Shown: in pieces, positions 1 through 6,707 of the stretch
Position numbering within the stretch: position 1 is the first letter of the stretch
Layout of the letters: each line of letters starts with the position of its first letter
Assembly (NCBI GenBank): GCA_016200125.1
Contig: JACQFK010000126.1
Location: 1 to 8,334, forward strand
Direction: 5' to 3'
Origin: Planctomycetota bacterium
Lineage (GTDB): Bacteria; Planctomycetota; MHYJ01; JACPRB01
DNA: 8,334 bases
Made by a program: the position numbers and the translations under genes
The notes under the pieces: generated by a model
Databases searched by the model: none
Told to the model about the DNA's origin: nothing
What the model saw: only the letters and a program-made list of their open reading frames with translations

Positions 1-548
1 GCCTGATCAACCAGCGCGAGATCGGGACCGATTCACACGGCTTCAAGGAGTCGCTGCGCGGCGTGCTGCGGCAGGACCCGGACGTCGTGCTGATCGGCGA
101 AATGCGCGACATGGAGACGATCGAGGCCGCGCTCACGATCAGCGAGACGGGCCACCTGACTTTCGCGACGCTGCACACCTCGGACGCCGTCCAGACGATC
201 AACCGCATCGTGGACGTCTTCCCGATGGGCCAGCAGCAGCAGATCCGGACGCAGCTGTCGTTCGTGCTGAACGCCGTGTTCTGCCAGCAGCTCGTGCCGA
301 AGTCGAGCGGGAAGGGCCGGGTCCTCACCTCGGAAATCATGCTCGCGAATCCCGCAGTTCGATCGTTGATCCGCGAAAACAAGGCCCATCAGGTATACTC
401 CATCATCCAGGTGTCGGGGAAGATGGGCATGAAGACCATGAACCAGTCGCTGTACGAGGTGTACAAGGCCGGCCACCTGACCTTCGAGGACGCCCTCCAG
501 TACTCGGGCGACATTGAGGACCTGAAAAAGACTTTCCAGCGCGGATAG
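1..548 (+). CDS. pilT: PilT, type IV pilus retraction ATPase (5' end outside window)
   Basis: This is the C-terminal 181 residues (frame from base 3) of the hexameric cytoplasmic ATPase that powers pilus retraction and twitching. The start and the Walker A loop lie upstream of the window. Visible motifs are the Walker B region LRQDPDVVLIGEMRD (about bases 66-110), the His box GHLTFATLHTSDA (about 150-188), and a PilT-type C-terminal signature AVRSLIRE (about 354-377) that corresponds to the family's AIRNLIRE motif and separates PilT from PilB. The following HQVYSIIQ...GMKTMNQSL stretch also matches PilT. The protein lacks the PilB/GspE tetracysteine motif. It lies 22 bp upstream of a stand-alone MshEN-domain gene and then pilB, which supports a pilus motor operon. 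PilU is an alternative, since PilU is a close paralogue, but the AIRNLIRE-like motif and context favour PilT. Confidence 0.93.
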   Translation, partial: LINQREIGTDSHGFKESLRGVLRQDPDVVLIGEMRDMETIEAALTISETGHLTFATLHTSDAVQTINRIVDVFPMGQQQQIRTQLSFVLNAVFCQQLVPKSSGKGRVLTSEIMLANPAVRSLIRENKAHQVYSIIQVSGKMGMKTMNQSLYEVYKAGHLTFEDALQYSGDIEDLKKTFQRG

Positions 549-570
549 GGAAAAGTCGAATTAGAATCAG

Positions 571-1119
571 ATGGTGCAGATCGCCAAGCTGATCCGGAAG
601 AAGATGGGCGAGGTTCTCGTCGACGAGGGCCTCGTCAAGGAAGAGCAGGTCCAGGAAGCGCTCCGCCGACAGCGGGCGACGGGGGAGGGTTTCGGCGAAG
701 TGCTCGTCCTGATGGGCTTCGTTTCCGAGACGGACATCGCCCGGACCCTCGTCAAGCAGTCCGGCCTTCCCTACATCGACGCCTCCAAGTACCGCATCAA
801 CAAGGACGGGGTCCAGGCGGTGCCGGGCGAGCTGATGTGGCAGAACCAGTTCATCGTCCTCGACAAGATCGGGAAGACCATCGAGATCGCGATCTCGAAC
901 GTGTTGAGCAACGAGGTCTTCGAGAAGCTCGAGAAGGTCTCCGGCTCCCAGATCTTCGTCTACGTCTCCACCGCCACGCAGGTGCAGCAGGCGCTGGAGA
1001 AGAACGTGCCGATCAACGGGAAGCTCCAGGACGCCAAGGCGCCGGGAGCGGCGGCGGCGAAGCCCGCCCCGGCGAAGCCCGCCGTCCCGGGAGCCACCCA
1101 GGTCCAGCCGAGGAAGTAG
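571..1119 (+). CDS. Stand-alone MshEN / GspE-N-terminal-domain protein
   Basis: A 182-residue protein that resembles only the N-terminal region of PilB/GspE ATPases, with no Walker motifs. Residues 9-34 and 40-63 form two tandem MshEN-type half-motifs: KMGEVLVDEGLV...Q and FGEVLVLMGFV...Q. These keep the glycines and glutamines of the c-di-GMP-binding consensus, with Lys11 where the family usually has Arg. Residues 70-150 match the alpha/beta subdomain that follows MshEN in PilB. The tail (about 155-182) is Ala/Pro/Lys rich and probably a flexible linker. It sits between pilT and pilB and ends 3 bp before pilB, so it is probably co-translated with the motor proteins. The ATG at 571 has no clear Shine-Dalgarno sequence; the in-frame ATG at 604 would destroy the first motif, so 571 is preferred. 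A role as c-di-GMP sensor or adaptor for the pilus motor is inference. Confidence 0.85.
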   Translation: MVQIAKLIRKKMGEVLVDEGLVKEEQVQEALRRQRATGEGFGEVLVLMGFVSETDIARTLVKQSGLPYIDASKYRINKDGVQAVPGELMWQNQFIVLDKIGKTIEIAISNVLSNEVFEKLEKVSGSQIFVYVSTATQVQQALEKNVPINGKLQDAKAPGAAAAKPAPAKPAVPGATQVQPRK

Positions 1120-1122
1120 CCC

Positions 1123-2880
1123 ATGGCGATCCGCGACAAGTTCTACCAGCGCATCCGCAAGGTCCTCGTGAAGCACGGCGTGCTCGACGAAGCCAAGGCT
1201 GAGGAGGCCGCGGGCATCGCCGACCGCGAGAACCGCTCCTATGCGGATGTGCTCCTCGAGCGCGACATGGTCGACGAGATGGGCTACCTCTCCGCGATCT
1301 CGCTGGAGACGAACATCCCGCCCGTGGACGTCGAGAAGGCCCAGGTCGACGAGGAGGCGCTCCAGGTGATCAACCAGGAGCTCGCCACCTACTACTGCGT
1401 CCTCCCGCTCTCCAAGATCGGCAACGTCCTCACCCTGGCCGTGGGGAACCCCTTCGACATCCTGAAGCTGGACGACGTGCGGACGCTGACCACCTGCGAC
1501 CTCCGCCCCGTCGTCTCCAGCGAGCGCGCGATCCGGAAGGCGATCCAGAAGGCCTACAATCCGGATGCCGCCCAGATGGAAAAGCTGCTGGGCGACCTCG
1601 AGGAGGAGAACAGCGGCACCTCGGTCGAGCTGAAGAAGGAGCAGGAGGAGGAGCAGATCGACCTGTCGGCCCTCACGGACGACAAGGGCGAGTCCGGCGT
1701 CGTCAAGATCGTCAACAACATCATCGCCCAGGCCCTGCGGTCGAAGGCGAGCGACATCCACATCGAGCCCTACGAGAAGACGCTGAGCATTCGCTACCGC
1801 ATGGACGGCGTGCTCAAGAGCCTCGACGAGGTGCTCAAGCAGAAGGCGGTGCCGCCCAAGTCGATGTCGAACTCGATGATCTCGCGCATCAAGATCATGT
1901 CGTCCCTCGACATCGCCGAGCGGCGCGTGCCCCAGGACGGCAAGTTCCAGGTGAAGTACGAGGGGCGCCAGGTCGACTTCCGCGTCTCGATCCTCCCGAC
2001 CATTCACGGCGAGAAGGCCGTGCTCCGCATCCTGGACTCGTCCAGCCTCAACATCGGCATCGACAAGCTGGGCTTCGAGCCCGACGCCCAGACGGCCTTC
2101 CGCAAGGCGCTGGCGGCCTCCTACGGCATGCTCCTCGTGACGGGCCCCACGGGCTCGGGCAAATCGACCACCCTCTACGCCTCGTTGCGCGAGGTGCTCG
2201 ATCCCGAGGAGAACGTCTGCACGGTGGAGGATCCCGTCGAGTACCAGCTCGAGGGCGTGATCCAGGTGCCGGTGAACGTGAAGCGCGGCCTGACCTTTGC
2301 GGCCGCGCTCCGCAGCCTGCTCCGCCAGGACCCGGACACCATCATGATCGGCGAAATCCGCGACTTCGAGACGGCGGATATCGCCGTCAAGGCCGCCATC
2401 ACGGGCCACCTGGTCTTTTCCACGCTCCACACGAACGACGCCCCGAGCTCGATCACCCGCCTCGTGGACATGGGCATCGACCCCTTCATGGTGTCGTCCT
2501 CGCTGATCCTCGTGGCCGCCCAGCGCCTCTGCCGCAAGCTCTGCGACCGCTGCAAGCAGCCGGTGGAGACCCTGCCGCTCTTCGAGGACCTCCTCAAGAT
2601 CGGCTTCCGCGAGGAGGACCGCGAGGTCGTGAAGCTCTGGCGGGCGGTCGGCTGCACCTCCTGCGCGAACGGCTATCGCGGCCGCTTCGCGATCCTGGAG
2701 GCGCTGCCCGTGGACGAGGACATCAAGCGGCTCATCATCGAGCGCCGCTCGGCGATGGAGATGAAGAACTTCGCCGTGAAGAACAAGGGCATGCTCACGC
2801 TCCGTCGCTGCGGCCTCCTCAACGCCATGCGCGGCCGGACCACCCTGGAAGAGGTGGTGCGCATGACGATGAACGACTAG
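1123..2880 (+). CDS. pilB: PilB, type IV pilus assembly (extension) ATPase
   Basis: A 585-residue GspE/PilB-family ATPase, normal length, that powers pilin polymerisation at the inner membrane. Domain order: MshEN-like N-domain (about 5-150), an acidic linker (about 160-182, Glu/Lys rich), N2 domain with SDIHIEP (210-216) and AERRVPQDG (265-273), then the ATPase core. Core motifs are Walker A GPTGSGKST (341-349), Asp box VEDPVEY (368-374), Walker B LRQDPDTIMIGEIRD (400-414) and His box TGHLVFSTLHTNDA (427-440). The zinc tetracysteine is present as C474/C477 and C511/C514, with an extra C470; it distinguishes PilB from PilT. GAGGA at 1110-1114, 8 bp before the ATG and inside the upstream gene, is a good ribosome binding site. 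The MshEN motif glycines are largely lost (YIR-K and SYAD in place of LG), unlike the upstream stand-alone protein. GspE of type II secretion is the alternative, disfavoured by the adjacent pilT and pilC. Confidence 0.95.
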   Translation: MAIRDKFYQRIRKVLVKHGVLDEAKAEEAAGIADRENRSYADVLLERDMVDEMGYLSAISLETNIPPVDVEKAQVDEEALQVINQELATYYCVLPLSKIGNVLTLAVGNPFDILKLDDVRTLTTCDLRPVVSSERAIRKAIQKAYNPDAAQMEKLLGDLEEENSGTSVELKKEQEEEQIDLSALTDDKGESGVVKIVNNIIAQALRSKASDIHIEPYEKTLSIRYRMDGVLKSLDEVLKQKAVPPKSMSNSMISRIKIMSSLDIAERRVPQDGKFQVKYEGRQVDFRVSILPTIHGEKAVLRILDSSSLNIGIDKLGFEPDAQTAFRKALAASYGMLLVTGPTGSGKSTTLYASLREVLDPEENVCTVEDPVEYQLEGVIQVPVNVKRGLTFAAALRSLLRQDPDTIMIGEIRDFETADIAVKAAITGHLVFSTLHTNDAPSSITRLVDMGIDPFMVSSSLILVAAQRLCRKLCDRCKQPVETLPLFEDLLKIGFREEDREVVKLWRAVGCTSCANGYRGRFAILEALPVDEDIKRLIIERRSAMEMKNFAVKNKGMLTLRRCGLLNAMRGRTTLEEVVRMTMND

Positions 2881-2908
2881 CGCCGCCCCCCTCCGGGCCT
2901 CGCGACCA

Positions 2909-2937
2909 TTTACAAGGCGCCCCCTGCGGGGTAGACT
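2909..2937 (+). promoter_or_regulatory. Candidate sigma70-type promoter for pilC-pilS
   Basis: TTTACA at 2909-2914 matches the -35 consensus at 5 of 6 positions, and TAGACT at 2932-2937 matches the -10 consensus at 4 of 6. They are separated by an ideal 17 bp. Initiation near 2944 would leave a leader of about 20 bases with the pilC ribosome binding site. It lies in the only non-coding gap over 25 bp in the window, which adds support. Assignment is by eye, and a sigma70-like consensus is assumed for an unidentified organism. Confidence 0.45.
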
Positions 2938-2943
2938 ATCCCC
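2921..2943 (+). promoter_or_regulatory. Dyad over the candidate -10 box, possible operator
   Basis: GGGGTAG-A-CTA(T)CCCC at 2928-2943 is a 7-bp inverted repeat centred on A2935 with one unpaired T, and it covers the candidate -10 hexamer. Just upstream, CCCC-TGC-GGGG (2921-2931) forms a second small dyad that shares the same GGGG. The symmetry is seen directly. That a repressor or activator binds here is inference; short G/C-only arms can arise by chance in DNA this GC rich. Confidence 0.3.
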
Positions 2944-2954
2944 GTCGAACCACC

Positions 2955-2961
2955 AAGGAGG
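2955..2961 (+). promoter_or_regulatory. Ribosome binding site of pilC
   Basis: AAGGAGG is a near-perfect Shine-Dalgarno sequence. It ends 5 bases before the ATG at 2967 but only 2 bases before the overlapping in-frame GTG at 2964, so it decides for the ATG. It is the strongest ribosome binding site in the window, consistent with pilC being first gene of its own transcript. Confidence 0.75.
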
Positions 2962-2966
2962 GCGTG

Positions 2967-4187
2967 ATGGCCGTATTTGCCTACACCGCGAAGACCCCCG
3001 ACGGCAAGAAGGTCGAGAGCGTCATTCGCGCGTCGGACAAGGGTGCGGCGCAGGCCGAGCTCAAGAAAAAGAACCTCACGGTCGCCACCCTGGTGGAGCA
3101 GAAGGCGGCGAAGAAGAGCTCCCTCTTCGGACCGCCGCGGCCCCGCGTCAAGACCAAGGACATCGCGGTCATGACCCGGCAGCTGTCCACGATGATCAGC
3201 GCCGGCATCCCCCTGCTCGAGTCGCTCGAAATCCTGCACGAGCAGGCCTCCGACCCCGGCTTCAAGCTGGCCCTCGACAAGATCATCGAGCGCGTCCGCG
3301 CGGGCAGCGACTTCTCGACGGCCCTCTCGGAGCACCCAAAGCTCTTCACGAAGATCTACATCAACATGATCAAGGCCGGCGAGGCGTCGGGCCAGCTCGA
3401 CGTCATCCTGCAGCGCCTGGCTGACTACATGGAGTCCGTCGAGGAGTTGAAGCGGGAAATCAAGGCCGCCATGACTTACCCGGTCATCTCCCTGGTGCTG
3501 ATCCTGTCGATCACGGTCGGCCTGGTGGTGGGCATCGTGCCCAAGTTCCAGACCATCTTCATCCAGATGGAGATGAAGTCGCTGCCGCTGCCCACGGAGA
3601 TCCTGCTTCAGATCAGCGACGCCCTCCGCAACCAGTACCTCATCGTCATGGCGGTGGCCGTGACGCTGTTCGTCAGCTTCATGCTCTACATCAAGACCAA
3701 GCCGGGCATGCGGCAGTGGCACTGGTTCCTGCTCCACGCGCCGGTCTTCGGCCCCCTGTTCCGGAAGGTCGCCATCTCGCGGTTCTCGCGCACCTTCGCC
3801 ACGCTCATCCAGTCGGGCGTCCCGATGCTGGGCGCGCTCGACATCGTCGCCGCCACGGCCGGCAACGTCCTCGTCGAAGAGGCCGTGCTCAAGGCCAAGG
3901 ACGCGGTGTCCAAGGGCGAGACGCTGGGCGATCCGCTCACGGCCACCCGCGTCTTCCCCCCGATGGTCACGCGCATGATCTCGATCGGCGAAAAGACGGG
4001 CGCCCTCGAGAAGCTCCTCATGAAGATCGCAGAGTTCTACGACCAGGAGGTCCGCGCCACGGTCAAGGCGCTGACTTCGCTGATCGAGCCGCTGCTGATC
4101 GCGACGATGGGCTTCATCGTGGGCTTCATCGTCCTTTCGATCTTCCTGCCGATCATCCAGATCCAGCAGAACCTGTCGAACAAGTAG
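2967..4187 (+). CDS. pilC: PilC, type IV pilus inner-membrane platform protein
   Basis: A 406-residue GspF/PilC-family protein, normal length, which forms the membrane platform on which PilB and PilT act. The N-terminus MAVFAYTAKTPDGKK is typical of the family. Two T2SSF domains are visible: the first around residues 68-192 (RQLSTMISAGIPLLESLEIL, then GEASGQL), the second around 270-398 (RTFATLIQSGVPMLGALDI, then GEKTGALEKLL). Membrane segments lie at about 171-194, 225-245 and 375-398, the expected three-helix topology. The start at ATG 2967 is chosen over GTG 2964 from ribosome binding site spacing. pilC is separated from pilB by 86 bp with a promoter candidate and is followed after 7 bp by the histidine kinase gene. 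GspF is the alternative; pilus context favours PilC. Confidence 0.95.
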   Translation: MAVFAYTAKTPDGKKVESVIRASDKGAAQAELKKKNLTVATLVEQKAAKKSSLFGPPRPRVKTKDIAVMTRQLSTMISAGIPLLESLEILHEQASDPGFKLALDKIIERVRAGSDFSTALSEHPKLFTKIYINMIKAGEASGQLDVILQRLADYMESVEELKREIKAAMTYPVISLVLILSITVGLVVGIVPKFQTIFIQMEMKSLPLPTEILLQISDALRNQYLIVMAVAVTLFVSFMLYIKTKPGMRQWHWFLLHAPVFGPLFRKVAISRFSRTFATLIQSGVPMLGALDIVAATAGNVLVEEAVLKAKDAVSKGETLGDPLTATRVFPPMVTRMISIGEKTGALEKLLMKIAEFYDQEVRATVKALTSLIEPLLIATMGFIVGFIVLSIFLPIIQIQQNLSNK

Positions 4188-4194
4188 AGGCTCC

Positions 4195-5817
4195 GTGGCT
4201 TCACGGCCAGCGGGGTCCAGGGATCGGCTGCAGCTGGAGTCCCGGCTCAAGTGGCTGATGTTCGGCCGGCTGGCGATCGCCGTCGTCGGCGTCTTCGCCA
4301 TCCTGCTGGTCCGCTGGCCCGAGCCCGGATCCTACGCCCCCTACTACACCCTGCTCGCGGGCTGCCTCCTCAACCTGGTCTACCTGATCCTGGCCCGCGC
4401 GGGCGTCGGCCTCCGCTCCCTCGCGGTCGCCCAGCTCTCCCTCGACGTCCTGATCGTCGGCCTCCTCGCCTATCTGACCGGGATCGACGGGTTCTTCGCC
4501 TTCCTCTATTTCGGCACGGTGATCGCCGCCGCGATGATCCTGGGGAGCCGCGTGGCCATCGGCATGGCCTCCGCCGCCTCCATCGTCCTGGCCGTGGTCT
4601 GGATCCTCTTCTACCTCCAGCCGGCCTGGGGGGGGCTGCAGCTCCCGCTGGTCGACCGCCGCATCGTCTCCGAGTACGAGGCGCGGCAGAAGTTCATCCT
4701 CCCCTTCCTGTTCTTCTTCGCCGTGTCGCTCCACGTCGTGGCCCTGCTGGCGGGCCGGCTGACCGCGGAGGTGAGCCGCGTCCGCATCCTCAACGAGGAG
4801 ATTCTGCAGAACATGGCCGGCGGCGTCCTGGCGGCCGACCGCTTCGGCGGCGTCCAGTTCATCAACGCGCCCGCCGCGAAGCTCCTGGGGCTCCGGGAGG
4901 GCGAAGACCTCCGCGGGCGGCAGATCGACGACACCCTCCCGCGCGACATCTCCGATTTCCTCCGGCAGGCCATGCGGGGAGGAGAACGGATCTCGCAGGA
5001 GTTCGTGCTCCACGGCAGCCCCGTGCGCGTCGCGGTCACCGGCGTCGGCGACGGCGAGTCCGGCCCCCTGCGCGGCGTCGTCGCGATCTTCAACGACCTG
5101 TCCCTGCGCACTCAGATGGAGGTGATGACCCGGCGCGCCGAGCGATTCAAGGCGCTCCTCGAGATGAGCGCCGGCATGGCGCACGAAATCCGGAATCCGC
5201 TCGCATCCATCCGCGGCGCCGCCCAGGAGCTGCAGACCAGCAACCTGCCCCGCGAGGACGACCGGCAGCTCCTGGGCGTCGTCATCCGCGAGAGCGACCG
5301 GCTCGACGAGATCATCAGCGAGTTCCTCGACTATGCGAACGATCGCCCGATCGAGCTGGGGCTCTGCGACCTGGCGGACGTGCTGAACGAGACGGTGCTG
5401 CTCCTCGAAGCCCGGGGCAACCGCAACGTCGAGATCCGCAAGGAGCTCCCCCGCACCATGGTCTGCCGCGGCGCGCCCGACAAGCTCAAGCAGGTCTTCC
5501 TGAACCTCGGGATCAACGCGCTGGATGCCTGCGCCCAGAACGTGAAGATCGGCCACGTGCTGTTCCGCTGCGTGCCCGCCCGCGGCGCCGAGCCGGAGCG
5601 GCGCGAGGGCGTGCTCGTCGAGGTCGCCGACGACGGCTGCGGCGTCTCGCGGGAGAACCTGGGCCGCGTGTTCGACCCCTTCTTCAGCACGAAGCCCAGG
5701 GGAGTGGGCATGGGCCTGGCCATCGCCCGCAAGATCGTCCAGGCCCACGAGGGCGAGATCACGATGGAGAGCACGGAGGGGAAGGGGACCCGCGTGAAGG
5801 TGTGGCTCCCGGTCTGA
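4195..5817 (+). CDS. pilS: PilS-like membrane sensor histidine kinase
   Basis: A 540-residue sensor kinase. Six predicted membrane helices (about 23-40, 50-67, 76-95, 100-117, 120-141, 168-187) match the six-helix sensor module of PilS, which in Pseudomonas monitors membrane pilin and signals to PilR. A PAS domain follows (about 198-305, with NMAGGVLAADRFGGVQFIN). The kinase core has the H box MAHEIRNPLASIRG with phosphoacceptor His330, the N box NLGINALDAC with N437 and N441, the G1 box DDGCG (479-483), the F box FDPFFSTK (493-500) and a G2 box GVGMGLAIA in place of the usual GTGLGLAI. The start is GTG 4195; AGAGG at 4186-4190, overlapping the pilC stop, supports it. Position directly behind pilC supports PilS, but no pilR follows, so the partner is unknown. 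A more general NtrB-type kinase is possible. Confidence 0.85.
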   Translation: MASRPAGSRDRLQLESRLKWLMFGRLAIAVVGVFAILLVRWPEPGSYAPYYTLLAGCLLNLVYLILARAGVGLRSLAVAQLSLDVLIVGLLAYLTGIDGFFAFLYFGTVIAAAMILGSRVAIGMASAASIVLAVVWILFYLQPAWGGLQLPLVDRRIVSEYEARQKFILPFLFFFAVSLHVVALLAGRLTAEVSRVRILNEEILQNMAGGVLAADRFGGVQFINAPAAKLLGLREGEDLRGRQIDDTLPRDISDFLRQAMRGGERISQEFVLHGSPVRVAVTGVGDGESGPLRGVVAIFNDLSLRTQMEVMTRRAERFKALLEMSAGMAHEIRNPLASIRGAAQELQTSNLPREDDRQLLGVVIRESDRLDEIISEFLDYANDRPIELGLCDLADVLNETVLLLEARGNRNVEIRKELPRTMVCRGAPDKLKQVFLNLGINALDACAQNVKIGHVLFRCVPARGAEPERREGVLVEVADDGCGVSRENLGRVFDPFFSTKPRGVGMGLAIARKIVQAHEGEITMESTEGKGTRVKVWLPV

Positions 5818-5819
5818 TC

Positions 5820-6707
5820 ATGCGCCGCGTCCCCCTGCTTGCGGTCGCCCTTCTGCTCGCCTGCCCCCTCTTCGACTGGCCGGACAGCGGATACGACGCG
5901 ATCCGGCTGCCCCTGGTGCTGGGGCTTTCGGCCGTCCTCCTGGGCGTCGTCTTCCTGAAAGCCGCGAGGGGAGGGGAGCGGCCCCCCGGTCCCGCGCCGC
6001 TGCGGACGGCGGCGCTCCTGCTCCTGGGGGCCCACCTTCTCTCCCTGATCGCCGCGCGCTCGATCGCGGACGCCGCGCTGCCGATCCTGATTCTCTTCGC
6101 GGGCGTGTCGGTCTTCTCCTGCCTTCGCGCGGGGGTCCTGCGTCGCGAGGCGGTCGACCAACTGCTCCCGCTGATTCCCATCGTGGGTCTGGTCTTCGCC
6201 GGCATCGGCATCGTCCAGGCGCTGACGCATCATCAGGCCGTGTCGACCGAGGGGAACCGGAACTACGCCGGCGCGGTCGCCTCCCTGCTGCTCCCGGTGA
6301 CGGTCGCGTTCACCCGGACGGGGCCGGCCTGGAGCCGCGTGTTGTCGGGCTTCTCCGCGTTGAACCTGGGGGCGCTGCTGCTGCTGACGGAGTCGCGGGG
6401 CGGGCTGCTCGCCGCGGTCGCGGGGCTTCTGATCGCGGGCGCGGCCCTCTGGGCGAAGCGCGTGGATCGGGGCGCGGCGGTCGCGGGCGCCGCCGTCCTT
6501 CTGGTGGGGGGATGCTTTGCGGGCTTCCAGGCCCGCGCGCAGCTCTCCCCCGGGAGGATGGAGACCGCAGGCTTCCGGCGCGACGTCTGGAAGAGCGGCG
6601 GGACGATGGTCGCCGCCCGCCCGCTGCTGGGCTGGGGAGCCGGCGGCTTCGCCGCCGCCTATCCGCCCTTCCGCAGCGAGTCGGAGTTACGCTACACGCA
6701 CCAGTAA
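5820..6707 (+). CDS. O-antigen ligase/Wzy-family membrane protein, N-terminal part cut by in-frame TAA
   Basis: A 295-residue polytopic membrane protein with about eight or nine hydrophobic helices, starting with residues 4-18 and 27-47. Motifs typical of the O-antigen ligase/polymerase superfamily (Wzy_C) are GNRNYAG (145-151), LTESRGGLL (189-197), and the periplasmic-loop signature DVWKSGG...PLLGWGAGGFAAAYPPF ending near 284. Such enzymes join lipid-linked glycans to lipid A, polysaccharide or pilin at the outer face of the inner membrane. The ATG starts 2 bp after the kinase stop with no convincing Shine-Dalgarno site, suggesting coupled translation. It ends inside the large periplasmic loop, before the usual ED-H-rich segment and the last helices. 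Those continue in the same frame directly after the TAA, so this is probably the front half of one gene that is split or broken. Confidence 0.7.
   Translation: MRRVPLLAVALLLACPLFDWPDSGYDAIRLPLVLGLSAVLLGVVFLKAARGGERPPGPAPLRTAALLLLGAHLLSLIAARSIADAALPILILFAGVSVFSCLRAGVLRREAVDQLLPLIPIVGLVFAGIGIVQALTHHQAVSTEGNRNYAGAVASLLLPVTVAFTRTGPAWSRVLSGFSALNLGALLLLTESRGGLLAAVAGLLIAGAALWAKRVDRGAAVAGAAVLLVGGCFAGFQARAQLSPGRMETAGFRRDVWKSGGTMVAARPLLGWGAGGFAAAYPPFRSESELRYTHQ
6705..6707 (+). other. In-frame TAA between the ligase front part and the TPR back part
   Basis: The codon series CAC CAG TAA GTG ACC is uninterrupted in frame: both flanking reading frames are the same frame, so no frameshift is involved. A single base change from TAC or another sense codon would join them into one protein of 588 residues. 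It is the only TAA among the gene ends here; all others are TAG or TGA. It may be a true nonsense mutation, a sequencing error or a real gene boundary. Confidence 0.6.

Noticed and set aside
66..110. Repeat between pilT (66-110) and pilB (about 2320-2364)
   Set aside because: The shared stretches encode the Walker B region of two paralogous ATPases, so this is protein-family conservation, not a DNA repeat element.
366..399. TTGATC and TATACT inside pilT as a promoter for the MshEN gene
   Set aside because: The spacer is 22 bp, too long for a sigma70-type promoter, and the bases are accounted for by conserved PilT codons.
562..567. TAGAAT as a -10 box giving a leaderless MshEN transcript
   Set aside because: No -35 element at 16-18 bp upstream, and the hexamer sits so close to ATG 571 that initiation would fall at or inside the start codon.
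403..2430. Long minus-strand open frame of 675 codons opposite pilT, MshEN gene and pilB
   Set aside because: Arg/Leu/Asp/His-rich product typical of an antisense shadow of high-GC genes; spans several real genes with clear family motifs.
2881..2931. Rho-independent terminator after pilB
   Set aside because: Only a short CCCC-TGC-GGGG stem with no T run after it; the bases fit better as promoter spacer and dyad.
4251..5819. Upstream extension of the ligase frame through the kinase gene
   Set aside because: The Arg/Pro-rich translation is an out-of-frame shadow of the kinase; hydrophobic ligase-like sequence begins only at ATG 5820.
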